Assembly (NCBI RefSeq): GCF_003051005.1 | Contig: NZ_QAOW01000005.1 | Span: 124,001 to 188,000, forward strand | DNA: 64,000 bases | Direction of reading: 5' to 3' | From: Rhodococcus sp. OK519 | GTDB lineage: Bacteria; Actinomycetota; Actinomycetes; Mycobacteriales; Mycobacteriaceae | Part shown: one piece after another, positions 1-7,625 of the stretch | How the letters are laid out: each line of letters opens with the position of its first letter | How positions within the stretch are numbered: the stretch's first letter is position 1 | Made by a program: the position numbers and the translations under genes | Notes under the pieces: generated by a model | Database searches by the model: none | Seen by the model: the letters and a program-made list of their open reading frames with translations, nothing else | Told to the model about the DNA's origin: nothing

Positions 1-1038
1 CCGTTCGACGAGCCCGGCCTCGACCCCGAGCAGCTCGACGACGCGATGGACAAGGCCGACGCCGACGCCCGCGCGCACGAGGAGCCCGAGCCGGATCCGG
101 ACCCCGACGGCCCCGGCAGTGGAGAGAGTCCCGAGGCCGGCGAGAGCCCCGAGTCTGCGAACGAGACCTCGAAAAGCGAATCGCCCGAACCGGATTCGTC
201 CGCGCCCGGTGCGAGTTCCGGTTCCGAGCGTTCGGCCGGATCTCCGGGACCGCAGTTCCGGGCCCGCCTGCTCGAGATTCCCGGCGTGGGCGACGGAGCG
301 CCCGGCCGGCGTTCCCGTTCCCGCTCGACCCGTGGCCGCACCGTGCGTTCCACGACCGAACGCGGAACCGGCCTGCATCTGGTGAACACGCTGTTCGCGG
401 CCGCCGAACACCAGACCGCCCGCGGGCGTGTCGCCGGTCCGATGCGGCTGGGGCCCAGTGACATTCGTGGTGCGATCCGGGAGGGTCGCGAGGGCAATCT
501 GGTGCTGTTCGTCGTGGACGCGTCCGGTTCGATGGCCGCGCGGGACCGACTGTCGGCGGTGACCGGCGCCGTCGTGTCGTTGCTGCGCGACGCCTACCAG
601 CGCCGAGACAAGGTTGCCGTGATCACCGTCCGCGGCAAGGACGCCGAACTGGTGCTGCCGCCCACGTCGTCCGTCGATGTCGCGGTGCGGCGTCTGCGGG
701 CGATGAAGACCGGTGGACGCACCCCGCTCGCCGAGGGGTTCCTGCGGGCGCGGGACGTCGTCCTGCGTGAGCGGGTGCGTGATCCGCGGCGCCGGGCGCT
801 GGTCGTCTCGCTCACCGACGGCCGCGCGACCGGCGGGGCGGACGCGGTGCGCCGTGCCAAGCGGGCCGCGGGCATGCTCGCGGACACCGGTGTGGCCTCG
901 ATCGTCGTCGACTGCGAGACCGGGATGGTCCGACTCGGTCTGGCCGCCGAACTGGCGCGGGCCCTGCGTGGCGGCTGTGTGCGCCTGGCCGAGCTGTCGG
1001 CGCAGCAGGTGGCCGGTGTCGTTCGCGCTGCCGCCTGA
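1..1038 (+). CDS. Magnesium/cobalt chelatase-like protein, vWA C-terminal part (5' partial)
   Basis: The reading frame is open from base 1, so the true start lies outside the window; 345 codons are visible. The first ~75 residues are an acidic Glu/Pro/Ser-rich linker. A short Arg-rich stretch follows, then a von Willebrand A domain with a MIDAS motif, DASGS (nt 517-531), a TGGRTPL segment and SLTDGR. This is the C-terminal half of ChlD/BchD-type subunits, in which an N-terminal AAA+ ATPase module (not visible) precedes the linker. The M. tuberculosis counterpart by position is Rv2850c, annotated as a possible magnesium chelatase. The next four genes make corrinoids and siroheme, so a role in metal insertion into a tetrapyrrole is a reasonable inference, but the metal is not shown by the sequence. 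Confidence 0.85.
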   Translation, partial: PFDEPGLDPEQLDDAMDKADADARAHEEPEPDPDPDGPGSGESPEAGESPESANETSKSESPEPDSSAPGASSGSERSAGSPGPQFRARLLEIPGVGDGAPGRRSRSRSTRGRTVRSTTERGTGLHLVNTLFAAAEHQTARGRVAGPMRLGPSDIRGAIREGREGNLVLFVVDASGSMAARDRLSAVTGAVVSLLRDAYQRRDKVAVITVRGKDAELVLPPTSSVDVAVRRLRAMKTGGRTPLAEGFLRARDVVLRERVRDPRRRALVVSLTDGRATGGADAVRRAKRAAGMLADTGVASIVVDCETGMVRLGLAAELARALRGGCVRLAELSAQQVAGVVRAAA

Positions 1039-1080
1039 CCTCTGTGAACTGAATAGGTAAGCCCGAGAAAGGGACTGAAC

Positions 1081-1695
1081 ATGCCTCAGGGCGTACCCGA
1101 GAACGTGCCCGCCGACGGGCTCACCACCCGCCAGCGCCGCAACCTGCCGGTCCTCGCCGTCCACACCGGGCCCGGCAAGGGCAAGTCGACGGCGGCGTTC
1201 GGCATGGCTCTGCGTGCCTGGAACCAGGGCTTCGACATCGGTGTCTTCCAGTTCGTGAAGAGCGCGAAGTGGAAGGTCGGCGAGGAGGCCGCGTTCCGCA
1301 CGCTCGGCGACCTGCACCAGAGCAGTGGCGTCGGCGGCGCCGTGAGCTGGCACAAGATGGGCGAGGGCTGGTCGTGGACCCGTAAGCAGGGGAGTGAAGA
1401 GGACCACGCCGCCGCGGCCCTCGAGGGCTGGCGTGAGATCGCCCGCCGACTCGAGGCCGAGACGCACCGCTTCTACGTGCTCGACGAGTTCACCTACCCG
1501 CTCAAGTGGGGCTGGGTGGACACCGACGAGGTGGTCGAGGTCCTGCGCAACAGGCCGGGCAACCAGCACGTCGTCATCACCGGACGGGACGCGCCGCAGG
1601 CGCTCGTCGATGCCGCCGACCTGGTGACGGAGATGGCCAAGATCAAGCACCCGATGGACGCCGGTCGTAAGGGCCAGCGCGGCATCGAGTGGTGA
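1081..1695 (+). CDS. cobO: Cob(I)yrinic acid a,c-diamide adenosyltransferase
   Basis: A 204-residue cytosolic enzyme that transfers the 5'-deoxyadenosyl group of ATP to cob(I)alamin precursors (CobO/CobA/BtuR family). The P-loop GPGKGKST sits at residues 30-37 right after the first strand, as the family requires, and the C-terminus is the usual short tail ending RGIEW. Family length is about 200 residues, so the gene is complete. The ATG start follows an AGAAAGGGA ribosome-binding site. It lies 42 nt after the chelatase-like gene and 13 nt before cobB, indicating one cobalamin operon. The same order is found in M. tuberculosis (Rv2849c next to cobB and cysG). Confidence 0.97.
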   Translation: MPQGVPENVPADGLTTRQRRNLPVLAVHTGPGKGKSTAAFGMALRAWNQGFDIGVFQFVKSAKWKVGEEAAFRTLGDLHQSSGVGGAVSWHKMGEGWSWTRKQGSEEDHAAAALEGWREIARRLEAETHRFYVLDEFTYPLKWGWVDTDEVVEVLRNRPGNQHVVITGRDAPQALVDAADLVTEMAKIKHPMDAGRKGQRGIEW

Positions 1696-1708
1696 CGACG
1701 GTGATTCG

Positions 1709-3088
1709 TTGAGTACCCCCGCCGTCGTCATCGCGGCCCCGGCCTCGGGCAGTGGCAAGACGACCGTCGCGACGGGACTCGTGGGCGCGCTGCGCGCCGC
1801 GGGAGACCGGGTGGCGCCGTTCAAGGTCGGACCCGACTACATCGACCCCGGCTACCACGCACTCGCCGCCGGCCGACCCGGCCGCAATCTCGACTCCGTG
1901 CTCGTGGGCGCCGACCGGATCGGCCCGTTGTTCCGGCACGGCAGCGACGACTGCGACATCGCGGTCGTCGAGGGCGTGATGGGGCTGTTCGACGGCAAGA
2001 TCGACCCGGGATCGTCGGAGCCGTCCGCCGAGGGGTCGACCGCCCAGGTGGCAGCGGCTCTCGGGGCGCCGGTCGTGCTCGTCGTCGATGCCCGCGGCCA
2101 CAGTCAGAGCCTGGCCGCTGTGCTGCACGGCTTCTCGACGTACGATTCGGCGGTCCGCATCGGCGGCGTCATTCTCAATCGGGTGGGCAGCCCGCGCCAC
2201 GAGCAAGTGCTGCGGCAGGCGTGCGAGCGAGTGGGTCTGCCGGTGCTCGGTTCGGTGCCACGCCTGGCCGAACTCGAGGTGCCGTCGCGGCACCTGGGGC
2301 TTGTCCCCGCTGTCGAGCACGGCCGCGCCGCCATCGACGCCGTCGCCGCGATGACGGAACTCGCTGCAGCACACCTGGATCTGCCAGCGATCCGAGCTCT
2401 CGCGCGCTCGTCCGTCGACGCCGTCCCGTGGGATCCGGCGGCGGAGGTCGGGCCGGTCACGTCCGGTCCGCGACCGGTGATCGCGCTCGCCGGTGGTGTC
2501 GCGTTCACCTTCGGGTACGCCGAGCACCGCGAACTGCTCGAGGCCGCGGGCGCCGACGTCGTCACCTTCGACCCGCTGCACGACGAGCTTCCCGCAGGGA
2601 CGGCCGGACTGGTGCTGCCCGGCGGCTTCCCCGAGGAGCATGCGGTGGCGCTGGCGTCGAACACGGCTCTGCTGCAGCAGGTTCGGCAGCTGGCTGCCGA
2701 CGGTGCGCCGATCCATGCCGAGTGCGCGGGACTGCTGTACCTCACCCGCACCCTCGACGGCCACCCGATGGCCGGCGTGATCGACGTCGACGCGCGCTTC
2801 GGGAAACGTCTGACCCTCGGCTACCGGGAGGCCGTCGCGGTGTCGGACTCGGTGCTCTTCGACGCCGGCACCCGCGTCACGGGTCACGAGTTCCATCGCA
2901 CCGCACTCGACGTCGGCGCTGTGGACGGTGCCGATCCGGCGTGGGGCTGGCGGGCCTGGGACGCCGGGGCCACCCGGGAGGGGTTCGTCGCCGGCGCGGC
3001 GGGCGCCGTCCATGCCTCGTATCTGCACACCCATCCGGCCGGGAATCCGCAGGCCGTCCGACGATTCGTGGAGGCAGCTCGTGAGTGA
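1709..3088 (+). CDS. cobB: Cobyrinate a,c-diamide synthase
   Basis: A 459-residue glutamine-dependent amidase that converts the a and c acetates of (hydrogeno)cobyrinate to amides. The N-terminal ATP-binding domain begins with APASGSGKTT (residues ~10-19). The C-terminal class I glutamine amidotransferase domain shows LPGGFPEEHA, nucleophile Cys339 in HAECAGLLYL, and HTHPAG with His440/His442 near the end. The only start matching the family N-terminus is TTG at 1709; the GTG eight bases upstream is in another frame and stops at once. The 3' end overlaps the next gene by 8 nt, which implies translational coupling inside the cobalamin operon. Confidence 0.96.
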   Translation: MSTPAVVIAAPASGSGKTTVATGLVGALRAAGDRVAPFKVGPDYIDPGYHALAAGRPGRNLDSVLVGADRIGPLFRHGSDDCDIAVVEGVMGLFDGKIDPGSSEPSAEGSTAQVAAALGAPVVLVVDARGHSQSLAAVLHGFSTYDSAVRIGGVILNRVGSPRHEQVLRQACERVGLPVLGSVPRLAELEVPSRHLGLVPAVEHGRAAIDAVAAMTELAAAHLDLPAIRALARSSVDAVPWDPAAEVGPVTSGPRPVIALAGGVAFTFGYAEHRELLEAAGADVVTFDPLHDELPAGTAGLVLPGGFPEEHAVALASNTALLQQVRQLAADGAPIHAECAGLLYLTRTLDGHPMAGVIDVDARFGKRLTLGYREAVAVSDSVLFDAGTRVTGHEFHRTALDVGAVDGADPAWGWRAWDAGATREGFVAGAAGAVHASYLHTHPAGNPQAVRRFVEAARE

Positions 3089-3443
3089 ATTGTGTGTAGG
3101 CATCGGCGCGGGCAGCAGGGTGGGCGCGGCCGACATCGTCGCCGCCGTCCTCGACGTCTGCGGCGACGAGCAGGTGGGCGTCGTGGCGACCCTGGATCGG
3201 AAGGCCCCCCTGCAGCCCTTCCTGGACGCGGCCGAGGTTCTCGGTGCGAGGCTGATCGGGTACGCGCCGGATCGGCTCGCAGCAGTGCCCGTTCCCAACC
3301 CGGTGGGCGACGTCGCGGACTCCGTCGGCACGCCCAGCGTCGCCGAGGCGGCCGCGATTCTGGCCGCGAACGGCGGACCGCTGATTGTGACGAAGCACGT
3401 GACGAATGGCGTGACCGTCGCGGTCAGCCGTAGTGTTTCGTGA
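3081..3443 (+). CDS. CobE/CbiG C-terminal-like cobalamin biosynthesis protein
   Basis: A 120-residue protein matching the small CobE/CbiG-C fold. The opening strand leads to GIGAGSRVGA, a LDRKAPLQPFL segment follows, and it ends in a TPSVAEAAAI helix and IVTKHVTNGVTVAVSR. In the aerobic pathway CobE helps precorrin chemistry, but its exact step is poorly defined. I chose GTG at 3081 because it gives the family N-terminus directly and overlaps the cobB stop by 8 nt; longer reads from upstream codons add only cobB shadow sequence. The position between cobB and cysG supports a corrinoid role. The gene symbol is left blank because free-standing CobE-like proteins are named inconsistently. Confidence 0.82.
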   Translation: MSELCVGIGAGSRVGAADIVAAVLDVCGDEQVGVVATLDRKAPLQPFLDAAEVLGARLIGYAPDRLAAVPVPNPVGDVADSVGTPSVAEAAAILAANGGPLIVTKHVTNGVTVAVSRSVS

Positions 3444-3488
3444 TCTGTCGAGAAGACATCCGAATGATTCTGGAGAACGGGGAGACGA

Positions 3489-4715
3489 GTGTCTGCTTCC
3501 GCCGGTGACGAGACCAGCTACCTGGTCGGACTCAACCTGACGGACCGTCGTGTCGTGGTAGTCGGTGGCGGCACCGTCGCGCAGCGCCGACTCGGCCTGC
3601 TGGTCGCGTCCGGTGCCCGCGTGCACCTCATCAGCCGCGAGGTGACACCCGCGGTCGAGGGCATGGCGACGTCCGGGCAGATCACGCTGGAACTGCGCGA
3701 CTACCGCGACGGCGATCTGGACGGCGCCTGGTACGCGATCGCCTGCACCGACGAGCGCGCCACCAACGCCGCGATCGTCGCCGAGGCGGAGCGCAGTCGT
3801 ATCTTCTGTGTCCGCGCCGACAGCGCCCGGGAGGGCACCGCGGTCACCCCGGCGACCGGGATGTTCGACGGGCTGTCCATCGGCGTGCTGGCCGGTGGCG
3901 CGCACCGCCGCTCGGCCGCCGTCCGCACCGCGTTGCTCGAGGCCCTGCAGTCCGGCGCCGTGAGCGACACCGACGAGGCTCCCGCTCCCGGTGTCGCCCT
4001 CGTCGGCGGTGGGCCGGGTGACCCCGACCTCATCACCGTCCGGGGCCGCCGTCTCCTCGCGCGCGCGGACGTCGTCGTCGCCGACCGCCTCGCCCCGCCG
4101 GAACTGCTCGCCGAACTCGGTCCGCACGTGGAGGTGATCGACGCCGCCAAGATTCCGTACGGCCGCGCGATGGCGCAGGAAGCGATCAACGCCGCGCTTA
4201 TCGACAACGCGAAGGCCGGCAAGTTCGTGGTCCGTCTCAAGGGCGGCGATCCTTACGTGTTCGGGCGCGGCTTCGAGGAACTCGAGGCGTGCGCGGCGGC
4301 CGGTGTCCCGGTGACCGTCGTCCCCGGCATCACGAGCGCCATCTCCGTGCCGTCGGCCGCCGGGATCCCCGTCACTCACCGCGGCGTCACGCATGAGTTC
4401 GTCGTCGTCAGTGGTCACGTTGCCCCCGACCACCCGGACTCGCTCGTCGACTGGTCGGCGCTCGCCAAGCTGCGCGGCACGATCGTGCTACTCATGGCGG
4501 TCGAGCGGATCGAGCAATTCGCCGCCGTGCTCGCCGAGGGCGGGCGCCCCACGGACACCCCGGTGACCGTCATCCAGGAGGGCACGCTGCGGACGCAGCG
4601 AGTGCTGCGAGCCGACCTGGCGACCGTCGCGGCGCGCGTCCGGGAGGAGAACATCCGCCCGCCCGCGATCGTGGTCATCGGCACTGTGGCCGGATTTTCC
4701 GCCGACGCTCGGTAA
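3489..4715 (+). CDS. cysG: Siroheme synthase-like: precorrin-2 dehydrogenase / uroporphyrinogen-III C-methyltransferase
   Basis: A 408-residue fusion. Residues ~10-155 form the NAD-binding precorrin-2 dehydrogenase module, with GGGTVAQRRL in the Rossmann loop and a DSAREGTAVTP segment. Residues ~160-400 form the SAM-dependent methyltransferase with VGGGPGDPDLIT, VVADRL, KGGDPYVFGRG and the VPGITSAISVPSAAGIPVTH signature. Product: precorrin-2/sirohydrochlorin for siroheme and B12. The E. coli CysG dehydrogenase part also works as ferrochelatase; whether that holds here is not visible. It is shorter than E. coli CysG (457 aa), as is normal in mycobacteria (Rv2847c). GTG start, preceded by GGGGAGACGA. 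Confidence 0.95.
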   Translation: MSASAGDETSYLVGLNLTDRRVVVVGGGTVAQRRLGLLVASGARVHLISREVTPAVEGMATSGQITLELRDYRDGDLDGAWYAIACTDERATNAAIVAEAERSRIFCVRADSAREGTAVTPATGMFDGLSIGVLAGGAHRRSAAVRTALLEALQSGAVSDTDEAPAPGVALVGGGPGDPDLITVRGRRLLARADVVVADRLAPPELLAELGPHVEVIDAAKIPYGRAMAQEAINAALIDNAKAGKFVVRLKGGDPYVFGRGFEELEACAAAGVPVTVVPGITSAISVPSAAGIPVTHRGVTHEFVVVSGHVAPDHPDSLVDWSALAKLRGTIVLLMAVERIEQFAAVLAEGGRPTDTPVTVIQEGTLRTQRVLRADLATVAARVREENIRPPAIVVIGTVAGFSADAR

Positions 4716-4718
4716 CGT
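4713..4718 (+). promoter_or_regulatory. Predicted -10 hexamer of leaderless efpA transcript
   Basis: TAACGT lies 8 nt before the GTG of efpA, overlapping the cysG stop region, and no Shine-Dalgarno sequence precedes the start. This fits the TANNNT-N7/8-start pattern of leaderless actinobacterial mRNAs. No convincing -35 element is visible. Confidence 0.45.
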
Positions 4719-4726
4719 GAACTCTC

Positions 4727-6208
4727 GTGTCTGACTCCATCGTCGTGAAGTACCCCGTGACCACGCGCGCGTTCGGTCTCGCGATCGTCGTCCTCAGCGG
4801 AATGCAGCTGATGATGGTGCTCGACGGCACCGTCGCCTCGCTCGCGCTCGCCAAGATCCAGGAAGACCTGGGTCTCAGCGATTCCGGGCGTAACTGGGTC
4901 ATCACCTCGTATGCGCTCACGTTCGGTGGCCTGATGCTGCTCGGTGGGCGGCTCGGCGACTCCTTCGGGCGCAAACGGGTCTTCATCAGTGGTGTGGCAC
5001 TCTTCACGATCACGTCGCTGCTGTGTGGGCTCGCGGTCAACGAGGCCACGCTCATCGCGGCCCGCGCGCTGCAGGGCGTCGGCGCCGCGATCGCGTCGCC
5101 GACCGCTCTGGCGCTCGTCGCGACGACGTTCGCGCCCGGACCCGTGCGCAACCAGGCCATCGCGATCTTCGCGGCGATGACCGGTATCGGCTCGGTGCTG
5201 GGTCTGATCGTCGGCGGCGCACTCACCGAGGTGTCGTGGCGTTGGATCTTCCTCATCAATGTCCCGATCGGCCTGGTGATCCTGGTGTTCGCGTTCCGGG
5301 CACTGGCCGAGACCGGGGCCGAGCGCCTCAAACTCGATGTGCCGGGCGCGATTCTCGCGACCCTCGGCTGTACCGGTGTCGTCTTCGGGTTCACGGAGGG
5401 CCCTGAGATGGGCTGGGGCAGCGCACCGGTACTCGTCGGCGCGATCGGTGGACTCGTCCTTCTCGGCGCCTTCCTCGCGGTGGAGCGCCGCGCCGAGAAC
5501 CCGCTGCTGCCGTTCTCGCTGTTCCGCAACCGCAGCCGGGTCGCGACGTTCATCTCGCTGGCCCTCGTCGGCATGGTGATGTTCTCGCTGGCCCCATTCG
5601 TCGCGTTGTTCGTGCAGGACGTCCTCGCCTACACGCCATTGCGGGCAGGCATGGCGTTCGTGCCGTTCGCGTTCGGGCTCGGCGCCGCCGCGTTCGTGGC
5701 ATCCAAGGTCGCGGTGAAGGTCCAGCCGCGCTGGCTCGTCGTGGCCGGCACGCTCATCACGTTCGTCGGGCTGATGTACGGCTCGACGCTCGACGCGTCC
5801 GCCACCTACATCGGCAACCTGTTCATGCTTGTCGTCGGGGTCGGCTTCGGTGTCGGGCTCGCCGTGGTGCCGCTGCCGCTGTGCGCCATCGCCGGAGTCG
5901 GGCCGCACGAGATCGGGCCGCTCGCCGCCATCGCCCAGGTGGCGCAGACACTGTTCGGCCCGGTCGGTCTCGCGATCGTCGGCGCGATGGCCACGTCGAA
6001 GACCCTGTCGCTCGGAGGGGTGTCCGGTGTACCGGCGGCGGAAATGACTCCCGCCCAGCTCGATGCCCTCTCCAGCGGCTACACGTTCGCGCTGCTCGGC
6101 TGCGCGATCCTCGCCGCGCTCGCGGCCCTGGCCGCGCTGTTCATCCGGTTCACCCCCGAGCAGGTGGCTCAGGCACAGGCCGCCGAGAAGGCTGCGCAGG
6201 AGGCGTAG
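4727..6208 (+). CDS. efpA: MFS multidrug efflux pump, DHA2 (14-TM) family, EfpA ortholog
   Basis: A 493-residue inner-membrane drug:proton antiporter. Motif A is present as GGRLGDSFGRKR in the loop after helix 2. The motif-C-like stretch is GIGSVLGLIVGGALTEVSWR, and the first helix carries MMVLDGTVASLAL. About 14 hydrophobic segments can be counted. Sequence character and position (between cysG and proS) match M. tuberculosis EfpA (Rv2846c), which is implicated in drug tolerance. Compared with EfpA it lacks the ~45-residue N-terminal cytosolic extension and starts close to helix 1. Four bases after its stop lies a transporter remnant of another family. No adjacent regulator is visible. Confidence 0.92.
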   Translation: MSDSIVVKYPVTTRAFGLAIVVLSGMQLMMVLDGTVASLALAKIQEDLGLSDSGRNWVITSYALTFGGLMLLGGRLGDSFGRKRVFISGVALFTITSLLCGLAVNEATLIAARALQGVGAAIASPTALALVATTFAPGPVRNQAIAIFAAMTGIGSVLGLIVGGALTEVSWRWIFLINVPIGLVILVFAFRALAETGAERLKLDVPGAILATLGCTGVVFGFTEGPEMGWGSAPVLVGAIGGLVLLGAFLAVERRAENPLLPFSLFRNRSRVATFISLALVGMVMFSLAPFVALFVQDVLAYTPLRAGMAFVPFAFGLGAAAFVASKVAVKVQPRWLVVAGTLITFVGLMYGSTLDASATYIGNLFMLVVGVGFGVGLAVVPLPLCAIAGVGPHEIGPLAAIAQVAQTLFGPVGLAIVGAMATSKTLSLGGVSGVPAAEMTPAQLDALSSGYTFALLGCAILAALAALAALFIRFTPEQVAQAQAAEKAAQEA

Positions 6209-6212
6209 CCGA

Positions 6213-6809
6213 CAGGCGCCGGCGCTCGGAGTCGGCTCGTTGCTCCTGGTGCAGCCGCTGCTCGTGCTGTCACTGATGTTCGCGTTGCCGCTCACCGCCC
6301 GCCTGTCCGGTCGGGCGGTGCGTCCGGCGGACTGGTGGTGGGCGGCCGTCTTGACTCTCGCGGTGGCGGTGCTCGTCGTCGTCGGCGACCCCAGGGCCGG
6401 AGCCCCGCGGGCCGAGACGTGGCATTGGGTGCTCGTCGTGGCGGTCGGTGTGCCTGCGCTCGTCTTGTGTCTGGTCGGTGCGCGCAGCGGGTCGCCGTCA
6501 CGGCGCGCGCTGCTACTCGGACTCGCCGGGGGCGCACTGTTCGGCGTGGGCGCCGTGCTCACCAAGGCGGTCGTCCACCTGATCGCTCGAGGGCCGGTCC
6601 CGCTGCTCACGTCGCTGGAGCTGTACGTCCTCGTCGGAGTTTTCGGGGCGGCCGTCGCGATCCAGCAACTGGCGTTCCGGACGGGGGAACTGCAGGCGTC
6701 GTTGCCCGCGACGACGGTGACCGAACCGGCCGTCGCTGTTCTTGCGCTCGCACGCAGCGCCGCCGATCAGGAACGAGCTCTCGCGGCCGTCGCCGTCACG
6801 TCAGGATGA
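6213..6809 (+). pseudogene. Remnant of a DMT-superfamily transporter
   Basis: Reading frame 3 carries clear membrane-protein sequence with DMT/EamA-like features: GVGSLLLVQPLLVLSLMFAL, a GLAGGALFGVGAVLTKAVVH helix and a SLELYVLVGVFGAAVAIQQL helix. It opens 4 nt after the efpA stop codon, in mid-helix, with no start codon or N-terminal ~80 residues. Near the C-terminus it jumps from VTEPAVA straight to a tail (ARSAADQERA) that normally lies a helix further on, suggesting an internal deletion of about 30-35 residues. I read this as a decayed gene with two deletions. Translation of a short product from an internal GTG cannot be excluded. Its 3' end overlaps convergent yaaA by 14 nt. Confidence 0.72.
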
Positions 6810-7539
6810 TCAGTTCCGAATCCGACGCCAGTTCCACCCGCAGACCCGCCTTCGACGCGACGCGCGCGACGCCCTTGATGTCGGTGGGCTCGGCCCGGGT
6901 GACGGTGAGAGCCCGCGCGAGCAGGCCCTTGTGGTGTTTGTTGAAGTGGCTGACCACCTTGCGTGAGCCGTCCGGTTGCTCGGTGAGGACGGTGGCGATC
7001 ATCGCGCCGGGGACCGGACCCAACTGCTGGTAGGTGCCCGAACGCAGATCGACGACGAGGCCACCATCGGCCTCCGCGGCCAGGGCGTCCGACAGTTCCG
7101 GCTTCCACAGTGACTGCAGCGTCCCGAGGCCGGGCAGCTTCGAGCCCCCCGACAGCCGGTACGCCGGGATGGGGTCGCCGGCACGCACCGCGCCGAACAG
7201 CGCCGAACCGATCGCGATCCGTCGGAATGCCTTCTCGCGCTGCACCTTCGTGAACGACGGGGCGTCGAGGGCGTCGAACAGCACGCCCGTGTACCGCGCG
7301 AGCGCGGGGCGGGTGGGAGACACCCACAGCTTGGCGTTGCGTTCGATCTCGTCGGCCTGTTTGGGGCCGAGGCCAAGCGCGAGGTTCGACGCCTCGGTAT
7401 CGGTCGCCAGCTCGACGAGCGCCGCCACGAGCATCTCGCGGGTCTCGGTCAGTCGGGGCATCGACAGCTCGCCCAGGTCGAGCGGCGCACCCTTGCCGCC
7501 GTCGGACTTGGTCTCGGAAGGGGGAAGCAGCACCAGCAC
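6796..7539 (-). CDS. yaaA: Peroxide stress protein YaaA (DUF328/UPF0246)
   Basis: A 247-residue cytosolic protein of the YaaA family. The signature N-terminus LLPPSETK is followed by GKGAPLDL, the central YTGVLFDALD and GLGTLQSLWKPEL, and the closing HFNKHHKGLLARAL. In E. coli YaaA limits free iron and DNA damage during peroxide stress; the actinobacterial role is inferred from family. The GTG at 7537-7539 gives exactly the family start, lacks a Shine-Dalgarno sequence, and has TACGGT 8 nt upstream, so a leaderless mRNA is likely. Divergently placed from nothing; it converges on the transporter remnant. Confidence 0.93.
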   Translation of the reverse strand: MLVLLPPSETKSDGGKGAPLDLGELSMPRLTETREMLVAALVELATDTEASNLALGLGPKQADEIERNAKLWVSPTRPALARYTGVLFDALDAPSFTKVQREKAFRRIAIGSALFGAVRAGDPIPAYRLSGGSKLPGLGTLQSLWKPELSDALAAEADGGLVVDLRSGTYQQLGPVPGAMIATVLTEQPDGSRKVVSHFNKHHKGLLARALTVTRAEPTDIKGVARVASKAGLRVELASDSELIILT

Positions 7540-7547
7540 GATCGATA

Positions 7548-7553
7548 ACCGTA
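7548..7553 (-). promoter_or_regulatory. Predicted -10 hexamer of leaderless yaaA transcript
   Basis: On the minus strand TACGGT ends 8 nt before the yaaA GTG, and no ribosome-binding site is present. Same arrangement as six other genes in the window. Confidence 0.4.
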
Positions 7554-7570
7554 CCGGGGTCGGAAAAGAG

Positions 7571-7604
7571 GCCTGGCCTCCGCTCCGGAGAGCGAAGGCC
7601 AGGC
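7571..7604 (-). terminator. Hairpin terminator of the three-domain repeat-protein gene
   Basis: A 34-nt inverted repeat: nine base pairs (GCCTGGCCT/AGGCCAGGC), one mismatch, then five more pairs (CGCTC/GAGCG) around a tight loop. It starts 22 nt after the minus-strand stop codon at 7626. On that strand it is followed by CTCTTTTCC, a short U-run, so a rho-independent terminator is well supported. Confidence 0.75.
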
Positions 7605-7625
7605 TGTGGGGTATTCGGGTTCAGA

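Noticed and set aside
1643-3331. Long minus-strand open frame opposite cobB
   Set aside because: High-GC antisense shadow of cobB; no domain, low-complexity Arg/Gly-rich product, no ribosome-binding site.
4415-6610. 731-codon minus-strand frame opposite cysG/efpA
   Set aside because: Charged, repetitive product typical of antisense frames in GC-rich DNA; the plus-strand efpA is clearly real.
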